NCBI GenBank assembly: GCA_029864165.1
Contig: JAOTTZ010000106.1
Location: 1-6,636 of the forward strand
Source: Burkholderiaceae bacterium
GTDB taxonomy: Bacteria; Pseudomonadota; Gammaproteobacteria; Burkholderiales; Burkholderiaceae_C
DNA length: 6,636 nt
Direction of reading: 5' to 3'
The notes below the pieces were generated by a model. That model searched no databases, was not told the DNA's origin, and was given only the letters and a program-made list of their open reading frames with translations. A program made the translations under genes and the position numbers. Below are positions 1-6,428 of the stretch, one piece after another. How positions within the stretch are numbered: position 1 is the first letter of the stretch; each line of letters opens with the position of its first letter.

Positions 1-92
1 CTCGGCACAACCGCATCGAGTTAGCGGGAACAGGTGCCCTTGCGCAAACATTGGCAGGGACTGATTTTTGTCAAGGCAAGGGCAAAGGCTGC

Positions 93-123
93 TTGCCACA
101 ATCAAGTGCAATGCACGTATGAT
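93..123 (+). promoter_or_regulatory. Candidate sigma70-like promoter for the cytochrome c gene
   Basis: TTGCCA (93-98, five of six to TTGACA) is followed after 19 bases by TATGAT (118-123, five of six to TATAAT). The spacing is slightly long. The predicted transcript would start near 130 and give a leader of about 60 bases before the cytochrome ATG at 190. An 11-bp inverted repeat, GTGCA-A-TGCAC (106-116), lies between the two hexamers, where a repressor could block polymerase. The rest of 1-189 holds nothing I can name. A frame ending at TAG 22-24 could be the last codons of an upstream gene but is too short to judge. Confidence 0.4.
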
Positions 124-189
124 GGGCCGCGCAGTACACCGGATTCGGGCCGCAGTTTCGCGGCTGCGAGAAACTCGAAGGTGATGACA

Positions 190-723
190 ATGGCAAAGTT
201 TTCGACGTTTGCACTGAAGCGGCGCTTCGAGCGCATGACGGCCAGGCGCCACGGCTTGCTGTACGGCGCTGTGTTCACGTCGGCGCTTTTGCTGGCCGGG
301 TGCGCCGTAGAACTGCAAAACAAGCAGGCCGCGCAGGAACTCGCGCAGCGCTCAAAGCCGCCCGGTTCGGTCTATACCGGCTGGCGGGTTTTTCAGAACA
401 AATGCGCGGGCTGCCATGGGCCCGCTGCGACTGGCACGGCACGCGCCCCCAATCTGTTGCCCAGAGTTCGCGCAATGGGATCGCGCCGGTTCGTGGGCCT
501 CGTGCTCCAGCGCTACGACTGGAATCTTCCGGCTGCGCAGGCGGGCAGCGAAAGCGCCGCGTTTGAAGCCTTGATCGAAGAAATCGTGCGGCGCAAAGAA
601 GACGCGCTCACGATGCCCGCGTGGCAAGGCGAGCCCGTCGTGAGCGCGCATATCATGGATCTTTTTGCCTATGTCTCGGCGCGTGCCCAAGGTAGCCAAG
701 GCCCGGGTCGTCCGGCCCCGTAG
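190..723 (+). CDS. Mono-haem c-type cytochrome lipoprotein
   Basis: Small class I-like cytochrome c, probably a periplasm-facing electron carrier anchored by lipid. From ATG 190 it has 177 residues. A basic N-terminus leads into a hydrophobic stretch and a lipobox, LLAG-C, with the lipidated cysteine at residue 38 (codon 301-303). The haem motif CAGCH is at residues 72-76 (bases 403-417), and TMPAW near residue 142 supplies the likely distal methionine ligand. Alanine rather than aspartate after the lipobox cysteine would favour outer-membrane sorting in Enterobacteria-type rules (inference). ATG 190 is chosen because AAGG (178-181) lies 8 bases upstream. ATG 184 and ATG 235 are alternatives; 235 would give a compact 22-residue signal peptide. 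An open frame runs back to GTG 34 but that region looks non-coding. No oxidase or dehydrogenase partner is visible, so its redox partner is unknown. The mscS-type gene follows after 144 bases in the same direction. Confidence 0.85.
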   Translation: MAKFSTFALKRRFERMTARRHGLLYGAVFTSALLLAGCAVELQNKQAAQELAQRSKPPGSVYTGWRVFQNKCAGCHGPAATGTARAPNLLPRVRAMGSRRFVGLVLQRYDWNLPAAQAGSESAAFEALIEEIVRRKEDALTMPAWQGEPVVSAHIMDLFAYVSARAQGSQGPGRPAP

Positions 724-867
724 CTTCGCGCCGCATCGTTTCGGCGTTCGCCAAGGAACGGGATCGCGCGCCAGTCTGCCGTGCGCTGGCTTGGGTGCCG
801 GTGCCGTCGCGGAGAACTACACTCACGCCGTGCGCTTTGTCGCTTCAGCTCGATGGAACATACATCC

Positions 868-1872
868 ATGACCGGCACGGGATTCAACATCGACGTCGCT
901 TTACAGCGTGTCATCGACGAGGCTTATCGCCTGGTCGCCGCGTTGCCGTTGCTGCTGATCGCAATGCTGTTGATCTGGCTCGGGTGGTTGTTTGGTCGCT
1001 GGTTGTCGCGGCGTTCAGTGTTCGATCAGCTCGCCAGCTCAAGCCCGTTCCTGCGCAGTCTGGCACGGACGACGGTGCACTGGTTGGTGTTCGGCGCCGC
1101 GGTGCTGATGGCGCTGGAAATCATGAACGCGACGGCGCTGGTCGGTGCCGTGCTTGGTACAGCCGGCTTGTTGGGGGTGGCGCTCGGTTTTGCGTTCAAG
1201 GAGACTCTGGAGAATTACCTCGCCGGCGTCTTGATGAGCCTGCGCCAGCCGTTCGCGCCGCGTGACCATGTTGTGATCGACGGCAACGAAGGTCTCGTTA
1301 TCTCGATGACCTCGCGCGCGACGATTCTGATGACCCCCGACGGTAACCATCTGCGGTTGCCCAACGCGCTGGTGTTCCGAAGCGTCACGCTCAACTACAC
1401 GCGCAACCCGAGCCGCCGCTTCGAGTTCGATGTCGGCATTGGCGTCAACGAAGACCTTGTGCTCGCGCAACACATTGGTGTCCGTGAACTCAGTCGTCTG
1501 GATGGCGTGATGCCCAAGCCGCCGCCGCGCGCCTACATCGCCGCACTGGGTGATTCCAATGTTCAGGTGCGCTTTCACGGCTGGGTTGACCAACGCACAC
1601 ACGACTTCCTGATGGTCAAAAGCGAGGGGATCCGCAAGGTCAAACTCGCACTGGAAGGTCAAGGCATGGACATGCCCGAGCCGATCTATCGCGTACAGGT
1701 CATCGAGCAGCAGGCCCATGCGGCGGCGCCGGCCGCTGAAACGCAGCGTGCCACGGCGCCCGACGAGGTGGTCGACACGCGCATCATCCAGGATCTGCAG
1801 GAACAGATAGACCAGGAACCACGCCCACCGACGACACAGGACTTGCTGAACCCCGATGCGCCCAAGGAGTGA
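868..1872 (+). CDS. MscS-family small-conductance mechanosensitive ion channel
   Basis: Inner-membrane tension-gated channel that releases solutes on hypo-osmotic shock. The 334-residue product has TM1 at about 22-44, TM2 at about 68-86 and the family's glycine/alanine-rich pore helix TM3 at about 90-127. That helix reads ALVGAVLGTAGLLGVALGF and continues into ENYLAGVLMSLRQPF, matching the conserved layout of E. coli MscS. The beta domain follows at about 130-180 (DGNEGLV, TPDGNHLRLPNALV, NYTRNP), then the cytoplasmic alpha/beta domain to about 280. A proline- and acid-rich tail of roughly 50 residues (281-334) is extra compared with the 286-residue E. coli protein. ATG 868 is chosen because GGAA (855-858) sits 9 bases upstream. 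ATG 853 is possible but has no visible ribosome site, and a GTG at 781 would add an arginine/cysteine-rich stretch unlike the family. TACACT at 818-823 resembles a -10 box, but no good -35 is placed correctly. Which MscS paralogue this is cannot be told from sequence alone. Confidence 0.92.
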   Translation: MTGTGFNIDVALQRVIDEAYRLVAALPLLLIAMLLIWLGWLFGRWLSRRSVFDQLASSSPFLRSLARTTVHWLVFGAAVLMALEIMNATALVGAVLGTAGLLGVALGFAFKETLENYLAGVLMSLRQPFAPRDHVVIDGNEGLVISMTSRATILMTPDGNHLRLPNALVFRSVTLNYTRNPSRRFEFDVGIGVNEDLVLAQHIGVRELSRLDGVMPKPPPRAYIAALGDSNVQVRFHGWVDQRTHDFLMVKSEGIRKVKLALEGQGMDMPEPIYRVQVIEQQAHAAAPAAETQRATAPDEVVDTRIIQDLQEQIDQEPRPPTTQDLLNPDAPKE

Positions 1873-1942
1873 GTGGGTGCCGGCACGACCATGGTGTCTT
1901 TTGACGATTTAGAGTTTGGCTGGCGTGCAAGAAAGTTAGAAG

Positions 1943-2109
1943 CTAGTGTAGTGTTGCATGCTATGCGGTACTTATAAAACCGATGCGTTTGGGCCTGTAG
2001 CTAGGCGCAAACCACAGCAATAGCCAAAGCTATTGCGAGGATTTGCAACGACGCTACGGGGCCAAAGGCGCGGGTTTTAAGTGCTGAATAGCGTGCAACA
2101 CTACACTAG
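1943..2109. mobile_element. MITE-like fold-back element with 16-bp perfect terminal inverted repeats
   Basis: The left end CTAGTGTAGTGTTGCA (1943-1958) is exactly the reverse complement of the right end (2094-2109). Inside, the two arms stay complementary at roughly three quarters of positions over their full length of about 80 bases. They close on a perfect 8-bp stem, GCAATAGC (2017-2024) with GCTATTGC (2029-2036), around a 4-base loop CAAA. Complementarity stops abruptly outside 1943 and 2109. Both ends read CTAG, so the element proper may be 1946-2106 (161 bp) flanked by duplicated TA within a CTAG target. That is the insertion habit known for the IS630/Tc1-type group. No transposase is encoded, so movement would need a helper in trans. 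It occupies most of the 332-base gap between the convergent mscS-type gene and glgX and could act there as a bidirectional terminator. The flanks 1873-1942 and 2110-2204 hold only the weak hairpin at 2171-2188. Family assignment is inference; the structure is seen directly. Confidence 0.65.
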
Positions 2110-2170
2110 GGCCTGCACCCTACGCGGTGACACATCGCAAGGCTTGGCCCATGCCCTATGACCATTACGG

Positions 2171-2188
2171 TTGCCCCCGTTTGGGCAA
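2171..2188 (-). terminator. Weak candidate terminator hairpin after glgX
   Basis: TTGCCC (2171-2176) and GGGCAA (2183-2188) form a perfect 6-bp stem with a 6-base loop, 17 bases beyond the glgX stop on the minus strand. No T-rich run follows on that strand, so it is not a typical intrinsic terminator. The larger fold-back element further on may do this job instead. Confidence 0.25.
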
Positions 2189-2204
2189 GCGCACTGCACA
2201 CTTG

Positions 2205-4358
2205 TCAGCCCAGTGTCTCCAACAGCTTCTTCAACGCGTCGGCAGATTGCCCCGAGCCTGCTGTCGCAACGGCCAGCACTGACCGCCCCGTGATGACGTA
2301 GCGGTGCCCGGGCGCAAACGCGTCCGCTGTTTGATGCTCCAATGCGGTATCGAACAGGCGTGACCAGCGGGCGCCCTCGGGCAGTGGCGGCAGCGTGAAT
2401 TCGACGCCGTCGTGCCAGCCATTGAAGACGAGCAGCACCGTAGCGTCGGTGCCGGCTCGCGGAATCGACGATACCGGCGCTGTGCCATCGATCAGCATGC
2501 CGAAACACCGGGTGCGGGTATCAGCCCAATGCTCGGCTGTCATTTCCACATCCTCGGGTGCCAGCCACGTCAAGTCTTTGACACCAAGTTGTTCGTTGTA
2601 GGCGCCGGTCAGAAAGTGGTTGCGGCGCAGCACCGGGAGTTCCCTGCGCAAGGTCAACAGCCGTTTGACGAATTGGTGCAGCGACGCGCCCCGCTCGTCG
2701 ATGTGCTCCCAGTCGACCCACGAAATTACGGAGTCCTGACAATAGGCATTGTTGTTGCCCTGCTGCGAGCGGCCGAACTCGTCGCCGGCGAGCAGCATGG
2801 GCGTGCCCTGTGACAGCAGCAGCGTTGCCAGAAGATTGCGCTGCTGGCGCGATCGCAGCGCGAGCAGCGCGTCGTCTTCGGTTGGACCCTCGGCGCCGCA
2901 GTTCCACGACCGGTTGTCGCTGTGGCCGTCATTGTTGCCTTCGCCGTTGGCCTCGTTGTGCTTATCGTTGTAGCTGACCAGATCGGCCAGCGTGAAGCCG
3001 TCGTGCGCGGTCAGAAAATTGACGCTGGCCCAGGGACGCCGCCCGCGCTGATTGAACAGCTCACCGCTGGCGGTCAGGCATTGCGCCATGGCGGGGACCA
3101 GGCCTTCGTCGCCTTTCCAAAAGGCGCGCACGGTGTCGCGGTAACGATCGTTCCACTCGGCCCAACCGGGCGGAAAGCTGCTGAACTGATATCCGCCTGG
3201 GCCACAGTCCCAGGGCTCGGCGATCAGCTTCACGCTCGACAGCACCGGGTCTTGCCGGCAACTGTCGAGAAAGCCGCCGCCTTCGTCGAAACCGTCGGGC
3301 TCGCGCGCCAGGATTGGCGCCAGGTCGAAGCGAAAGCCGTCGATGTGCATTTCGGTGACCCAGTAACGCAGGCTGTCGGTCACCATCTGCAACACGCGCG
3401 GATGGCTCAGGTTGACGGTATTGCCGGTGCCGGTGTCGTTGATGTAATAACGAGGTTCATCGGGCATCAGCCGGTAGTAGGTGGCGTTGTCGATGCCCTT
3501 GAAACAAAGCGTCGGCCCCAGTTCGTTGCCCTCGGGCGTGTGGTTGTACACAACGTCCAAGATCACCTCCAAACCGTCGAGGTGGAGTCGGTCGACCATG
3601 GCCTTGAATTCGTCTATGCTGGGTTCGCTCTGGTAAGGCGGGTGCAGGGCAAAAAAGCCAATCGTGTCGTAGCCCCAGAAGTTCTTCAAACCTTTTTCGA
3701 GCAGAAAGGGTTGATCGACAAACATTTGGATCGGCAGCAGTTCGACACTGGTGACTCCCAACTCACGAATGTGGCGCAGCATCCCCAAGCCGGCGAAGGT
3801 TCCGCGCAACGCCTTGGGCACGCGCGGGTTGCGCATCGTGAAGCCGCGCACATGGACTTCGTAAAGCACTGTTTGGTCCCACGGCACACGCACGTTGCGT
3901 GGTTGCTGCCATTCGAAGCGAGACTCCACGACCACGCACTTGGGCATCAGGTGAGCGCTGTCGCGTGCGTCGAAGCTGAGGTCGGCGTCCGCGTGGCCGA
4001 CGGTGTAGCCAAACAGTTCCGGTCCCCACTTCAACGTCCCCACATGGGCCTTGCCGTAGGGATCCAGTAGCAGCTTGTTGGGATTGAAACGGTGACCATG
4101 CCGCGGCTCGTACGGCCCGTGAACACGGTATCCGTAGCGCGTGCCGGGTTTCAGGCCGGGCACAAAGCCGTGCCAGACCTCGTCCGTGTATTCGGGCAGT
4201 GCGATGCGTGCGATCTCTTTGTCGCCGGCGTCGTCGAAGATGCAGACCTCGACGCGGGTGGCGTGCGCCGAAAACAACGCAAAGTTGACGCCGCGCTCAG
4301 TGGGCGTTGCGCCGCGTGGGTGGGAAGAGCCTTCTTCCAGCAATTCGGGTTCGAACAT
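2205..4358 (-). CDS. glgX: Glycogen debranching enzyme GlgX (GH13 isoamylase-type)
   Basis: Cytoplasmic debranching enzyme that hydrolyses alpha-1,6 branches, typically of the short limit-dextrin chains left by glycogen phosphorylase. From ATG (4358-4356) it has 717 residues, in the range of the GlgX/TreX group. An N-terminal CBM48-like domain spans about residues 10-100 and ends with FNPNKLLLDPYGKA. The GH13 barrel carries all four conserved regions: DVVYNH (268-273), GFRFD with nucleophile Asp345, IAEPWD with acid/base Glu381, and LTAHDG with transition-state Asp453. GGYQFSSFPPGWAEWNDRYR, the GlgX/isoamylase signature, follows region III. A C-terminal beta domain runs from about 600 to the end. 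A TTG at 4376 would add six residues but lies inside the 28-bp palindrome and has no ribosome site. The ATG has only a weak GAGA about 5 bases upstream. The gene stands alone here: no glgA, B, C or P is visible. It converges on the mscS-type gene and diverges from the reductase gene. Confidence 0.97.
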   Translation of the reverse strand: MFEPELLEEGSSHPRGATPTERGVNFALFSAHATRVEVCIFDDAGDKEIARIALPEYTDEVWHGFVPGLKPGTRYGYRVHGPYEPRHGHRFNPNKLLLDPYGKAHVGTLKWGPELFGYTVGHADADLSFDARDSAHLMPKCVVVESRFEWQQPRNVRVPWDQTVLYEVHVRGFTMRNPRVPKALRGTFAGLGMLRHIRELGVTSVELLPIQMFVDQPFLLEKGLKNFWGYDTIGFFALHPPYQSEPSIDEFKAMVDRLHLDGLEVILDVVYNHTPEGNELGPTLCFKGIDNATYYRLMPDEPRYYINDTGTGNTVNLSHPRVLQMVTDSLRYWVTEMHIDGFRFDLAPILAREPDGFDEGGGFLDSCRQDPVLSSVKLIAEPWDCGPGGYQFSSFPPGWAEWNDRYRDTVRAFWKGDEGLVPAMAQCLTASGELFNQRGRRPWASVNFLTAHDGFTLADLVSYNDKHNEANGEGNNDGHSDNRSWNCGAEGPTEDDALLALRSRQQRNLLATLLLSQGTPMLLAGDEFGRSQQGNNNAYCQDSVISWVDWEHIDERGASLHQFVKRLLTLRRELPVLRRNHFLTGAYNEQLGVKDLTWLAPEDVEMTAEHWADTRTRCFGMLIDGTAPVSSIPRAGTDATVLLVFNGWHDGVEFTLPPLPEGARWSRLFDTALEHQTADAFAPGHRYVITGRSVLAVATAGSGQSADALKKLLETLG

Positions 4359-4371
4359 GCGTTCTCGGGTG

Positions 4372-4399
4372 GACAAGGGCCTGTTAACAGGCCCTTGTC
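4372..4399. repeat. Perfect 28-bp palindrome in the glgX leader
   Basis: The half-site GACAAGGGCCTGTT (4372-4385) is followed directly, with no spacer, by its exact reverse complement (4386-4399). Symmetry ends at G4371/G4400. The palindrome lies 13 bases upstream of the glgX ATG, so it would be in the leader of a glgX transcript and could fold into a strong stem beside the ribosome site. It could also serve as an operator for a dimeric regulator, or be one copy of a dispersed extragenic palindrome. No T-run follows on either strand, which argues against an intrinsic terminator. The symmetry is seen directly; the role is open. Confidence 0.9.
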
Positions 4400-4447
4400 G
4401 GAAGATGGGTGGCGACCTGCAAGCGGCGCGCTTGGGTGTGAGCGGCC

Positions 4448-4453
4448 ATTATG
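4448..4453 (-). promoter_or_regulatory. Possible -10 box for glgX
   Basis: On the minus strand these bases read CATAAT, five of six to the sigma70 -10 consensus. They are placed to give a leader of roughly 80 bases that would include the 28-bp palindrome. No convincing -35 hexamer lies 16-18 bases upstream, so this is only a candidate. Confidence 0.22.
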
Positions 4454-4574
4454 CATGTCGCAGATGTGCCCCCGACCGATTGGCCCACTGCATCTTTCAA
4501 TTTCGGGATTCATGATCTCTCCGGCCCGGCCGATTTAACATCGCTGGCTGACACTTCCACAACCCTTGGGTGCA

Positions 4575-5444
4575 ATGCGTTACCTTGAACTGCCAGATGG
4601 CACGCCGTTGCCCGTCCTTGGTCTGGGCACTTGGCGCATGGGCGAATCCCATGCCGACCGGAGCGCCGAGGTCGCGGCAGTGCGCACCGCGATCCAGCTC
4701 GGCTATCGGTTGATCGACACCGCGGAGATGTATGGCGAAGGAGGCGCCGAGGAAGTGATTGGCCAGGCGCTGGCGCAGGCCATTCACGCGGGCGAACTGC
4801 AGCGCGACGAACTGTTCGTGGTCAGCAAGGTTTATCCACACAATGCCAGCCGCCGCGGCACGGTGGCGGCGTGTGAGCACAGCCTGCAGCGGCTGGGTTT
4901 GGATCGAATCGACCTGTACTTGCTGCACTGGCGTGCAGAACACGCGCTGCGTGACACCGTCGAGGCGATGCAAGCCCTGTGCACGGCCGGGAAGATTCGG
5001 TTCTGGGGCGTGAGTAATTTCGATGTCGAAGACATGGACGAGCTTGCCGCAGTGGCTGACGACGACGGAGCTGCCGGCTGCGGATGTGCGACCAACCAGG
5101 TCTACTACTCATTGAATGAACGAGGCTCAGAGTTTGCGCTGCTACCGTGGATGCGCCAGCGGGGTATGCCGTTGATGGCTTACAGCCCGATAGACCAGGG
5201 GCGCATTGCCAAGGATCCGCTGCTAGCGACGATCGGCGCGCCGCGCGGAGCGACTGCCGCGCAAGTAGCGCTGGCCTGGGTGCTCGCCCAACCGGGTGTG
5301 ACCGCAATTCCGAAAGCCGCGAAGGCGCAGCACCTGCGCGACAACTTGGCGGCGGTGGACTTGAGCTTAACGGCCGAGGAGCGGTTGCAAATCGACCAGC
5401 GGTTCCCGCCACCGGGGTTCAAGTCTCCGCTGGCCTCGACCTAA
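4575..5444 (+). CDS. Aldo/keto reductase, YeaE (methylglyoxal reductase)-like
   Basis: NADPH-type aldo/keto reductase, a cytosolic (beta/alpha)8-barrel enzyme that reduces aldehydes to alcohols. From ATG 4575 it has 289 residues, close to E. coli YeaE, which it resembles along its length (GLGTWRMGE, LIDTAEMYGEGGAEEVIG, SKVYPHNA, DLYLLHW, GVSNFD, CATNQVYYSLNERGSEFALL, MAYSPID, AIPKA). The catalytic tetrad Asp48, Tyr53, Lys85 and His118 is intact. Cofactor-site residues expected for the family are present: Ser147-Asn148, Gln175 and the IPKA motif at 245-248, whose lysine usually favours NADPH. Methylglyoxal or other 2-oxoaldehydes are plausible substrates, but AKR substrates are hard to predict. 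A TTG at 4566 would add three residues. GGGTG (4569-4573 region) is the only weak ribosome-site-like sequence, so translation may start inefficiently. The gene diverges from glgX with 216 bases between start codons. Confidence 0.95.
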   Translation: MRYLELPDGTPLPVLGLGTWRMGESHADRSAEVAAVRTAIQLGYRLIDTAEMYGEGGAEEVIGQALAQAIHAGELQRDELFVVSKVYPHNASRRGTVAACEHSLQRLGLDRIDLYLLHWRAEHALRDTVEAMQALCTAGKIRFWGVSNFDVEDMDELAAVADDDGAAGCGCATNQVYYSLNERGSEFALLPWMRQRGMPLMAYSPIDQGRIAKDPLLATIGAPRGATAAQVALAWVLAQPGVTAIPKAAKAQHLRDNLAAVDLSLTAEERLQIDQRFPPPGFKSPLAST

Positions 5445-5549
5445 CTTGCCGCCACAGGCGACGTGCGACCCAAGCACGAACGGGTGTATCAGGGAGCGCC
5501 GCTGGCATTGCAGGCCATTGGCGTCGATGGGGTGCCGAGCCTAGTTTGC

Positions 5550-5567
5550 CTACTGTAGTGCTACACT
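5550..5567. repeat. Motif resembling the fold-back element terminus
   Basis: CTACTGTAGTGCTACA (5550-5565) matches 13 of 16 positions of the terminal repeat at 1943-1958. It is also a small dyad in itself: TGTAG (5554-5558) and CTACA (5561-5565) around TG. TACACT (5562-5567) could be read as a -10 box for the PEP-CTERM gene, although no good -35 is spaced correctly. It could be a solo or decayed element end, an operator, or chance. Confidence 0.3.
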
Positions 5568-5580
5568 GAACGCGGTGAAG

Positions 5581-5619
5581 CGGCCGCCTCAGCTCTTTAT
5601 AGGCTGGGCCGGCAGGAGA
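5581..5619 (+). promoter_or_regulatory. Leader hairpin and strong ribosome binding site of the PEP-CTERM gene
   Basis: CGGCC (5581-5585) can pair with GGCCG (5607-5611), and CAGC (5590-5593) with GCTG (5603-5606). This leaves a four-base bulge and an AT-rich loop (5594-5602). The stem ends two bases before the Shine-Dalgarno AGGAGA (5614-5619), which sits 7 bases before ATG 5627 and fixes that start. Whether the hairpin affects translation is inference. Confidence 0.4.
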
Positions 5620-5626
5620 CTTCAAT

Positions 5627-6250
5627 ATGAAAAAAACTGCTGTCACATTGAGCCTGTGGGAGATGTTGGCGACGGGTCTTCGGGCTGTCGCAACAAGCGC
5701 CTTTTTGCTCACGGTCTTCGGCCCTGTGCAGGCGTTGCCGTTGTTTGAGATCAGTTTCCAGGCGTCCGGGTTCTCAGCCTCGGTTGGCAGCGTCGTTGCG
5801 CCACAAGACCCTGTTGCAGGGTCCATCGTGTTCGAGGCCGTGGACGAAAACTCGCCAATCAATGCGTTGGTGTCTGTCTCGCTGACGATAAACGAACACA
5901 CGTACGGCCTATCCGAGCTCGAGTTCACATCCCCGTTCTTCGTTTCGGATGCATTTGTCGGTGGCGCCGTTGACGGCCTTACCGGCACACTGATCAACGA
6001 GAACGATTTTGCCTTCGCTTTCGACTATGGGCCTGGCACGGTTTCCCCGACGCAGTTTACTTATACGTCCGCCGGCTTCGGCGGGTCGAGATGGATGACT
6101 AGCACGTTTGACGCTGCTGCCATCGCGCCGGTAAGTGTGCCAGAGCCCACGACCCTCGCCCTGGTCGGGCTCGCCTTACTGGTTGGTGCTGCCGCGACGC
6201 GAAAATGGACATGGGGGCGGCATAGCCCGCTGCGGACAACGATGAAGTAA
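5627..6250 (+). CDS. PEP-CTERM sorting-domain surface or secreted protein
   Basis: A 207-residue exported protein. The N-terminus (MKKTAVTLSL) is followed by a hydrophobic core at about 20-33 and a likely signal peptidase site after VQA (residue 36). The middle (about 40-165) is a low-charge, glycine/serine/threonine-rich, probably beta-sheet region without cysteines. SIVFEAVDEN and SLTINEHTYGLSEL resemble recurring motifs of PEP-CTERM proteins. The end is a textbook sorting signal: VPEP (171-174), a membrane helix (175-190), then the basic tail TRKWTWGRH. By family knowledge, exosortase EpsH/XrtA-type enzymes recognise the PEP motif and release or anchor the protein at the cell surface, often in organisms making exopolysaccharide. 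No exosortase is in the window, so it must be encoded elsewhere. The specific role of the central domain is not recognisable. The start is fixed by AGGAGA at 5614-5619. Confidence 0.9.
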   Translation: MKKTAVTLSLWEMLATGLRAVATSAFLLTVFGPVQALPLFEISFQASGFSASVGSVVAPQDPVAGSIVFEAVDENSPINALVSVSLTINEHTYGLSELEFTSPFFVSDAFVGGAVDGLTGTLINENDFAFAFDYGPGTVSPTQFTYTSAGFGGSRWMTSTFDAAAIAPVSVPEPTTLALVGLALLVGAAATRKWTWGRHSPLRTTMK

Positions 6251-6428
6251 GCTCGGCCGAGCGCTCACGGTTGAATCATCCGGCCGCCATGCAATGCGCG
6301 GGTTGGTCAAAACAAAAGCCCGACGCGATCCGATGCGCCTCGTCCAGGCGAGTCACCGCTCTGCTCCGTTGACCGTGTGACCGTTGCAGATATCTGCCTC
6401 GCAGACCTGCTACCGCCTCGAACATCAT
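6251..6428. other. Intergenic stretch without a supported gene
   Basis: This stretch separates the PEP-CTERM gene from the minus-strand fragment at the right edge. It holds two perfect 12-bp palindromes: GCTCGGCCGAGC (6251-6262, right after the PEP-CTERM stop) and GCAGATATCTGC (6386-6397). It also has a 5-bp hairpin, CGCCT/AGGCG (6336-6350). Read on the minus strand, that hairpin is followed about 18 bases later by TTTTGTTTT (complement of 6309-6317), a poor match to an intrinsic terminator for the minus-strand gene. No open frame here shows coding character. Confidence 0.5.

Noticed and set aside
1..117. Possible end of an upstream gene or start of a minus-strand gene at the left edge
   Set aside because: Several short frames are open, but none has a recognisable motif, ribosome site or enough length to judge.
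1039..1719. 226-codon open frame on the minus strand
   Set aside because: It is antisense to the MscS-type gene and has a histidine/arginine-rich translation typical of a shadow frame.
1943..2109. Integron attC recombination site
   Set aside because: The element is long and imperfectly palindromic like an attC, but the ends lack the RYYYAAC...GTTRRRY arrangement. GTT is on the left and AAC on the right, the reverse of attC, and no cassette gene is flanked.
2922..4070. 382-codon open frame on the plus strand
   Set aside because: It lies wholly antisense to glgX, whose protein carries every family motif. Such frames are common opposite GC-rich genes, and this translation shows no domain.
4405..4515. 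36-residue plus-strand frame between glgX and the reductase, beginning MGGDLQAARL
   Set aside because: The GGAAG before the ATG is too close to act as a normal ribosome site. The peptide is unrecognised and the region is more simply a control region.
5445..5558. Open frame continuing in phase after the reductase stop codon, ending at TAG 5556-5558
   Set aside because: The reductase already ends at the usual family length. The extra 37 codons match no AKR feature, so readthrough or a frayed C-terminus is not supported.
6251..6262. GCTCGGCCGAGC as a terminator of the PEP-CTERM gene
   Set aside because: It has no loop and no following T-run, and 12-bp palindromes of G/C are not rare in DNA of this composition.
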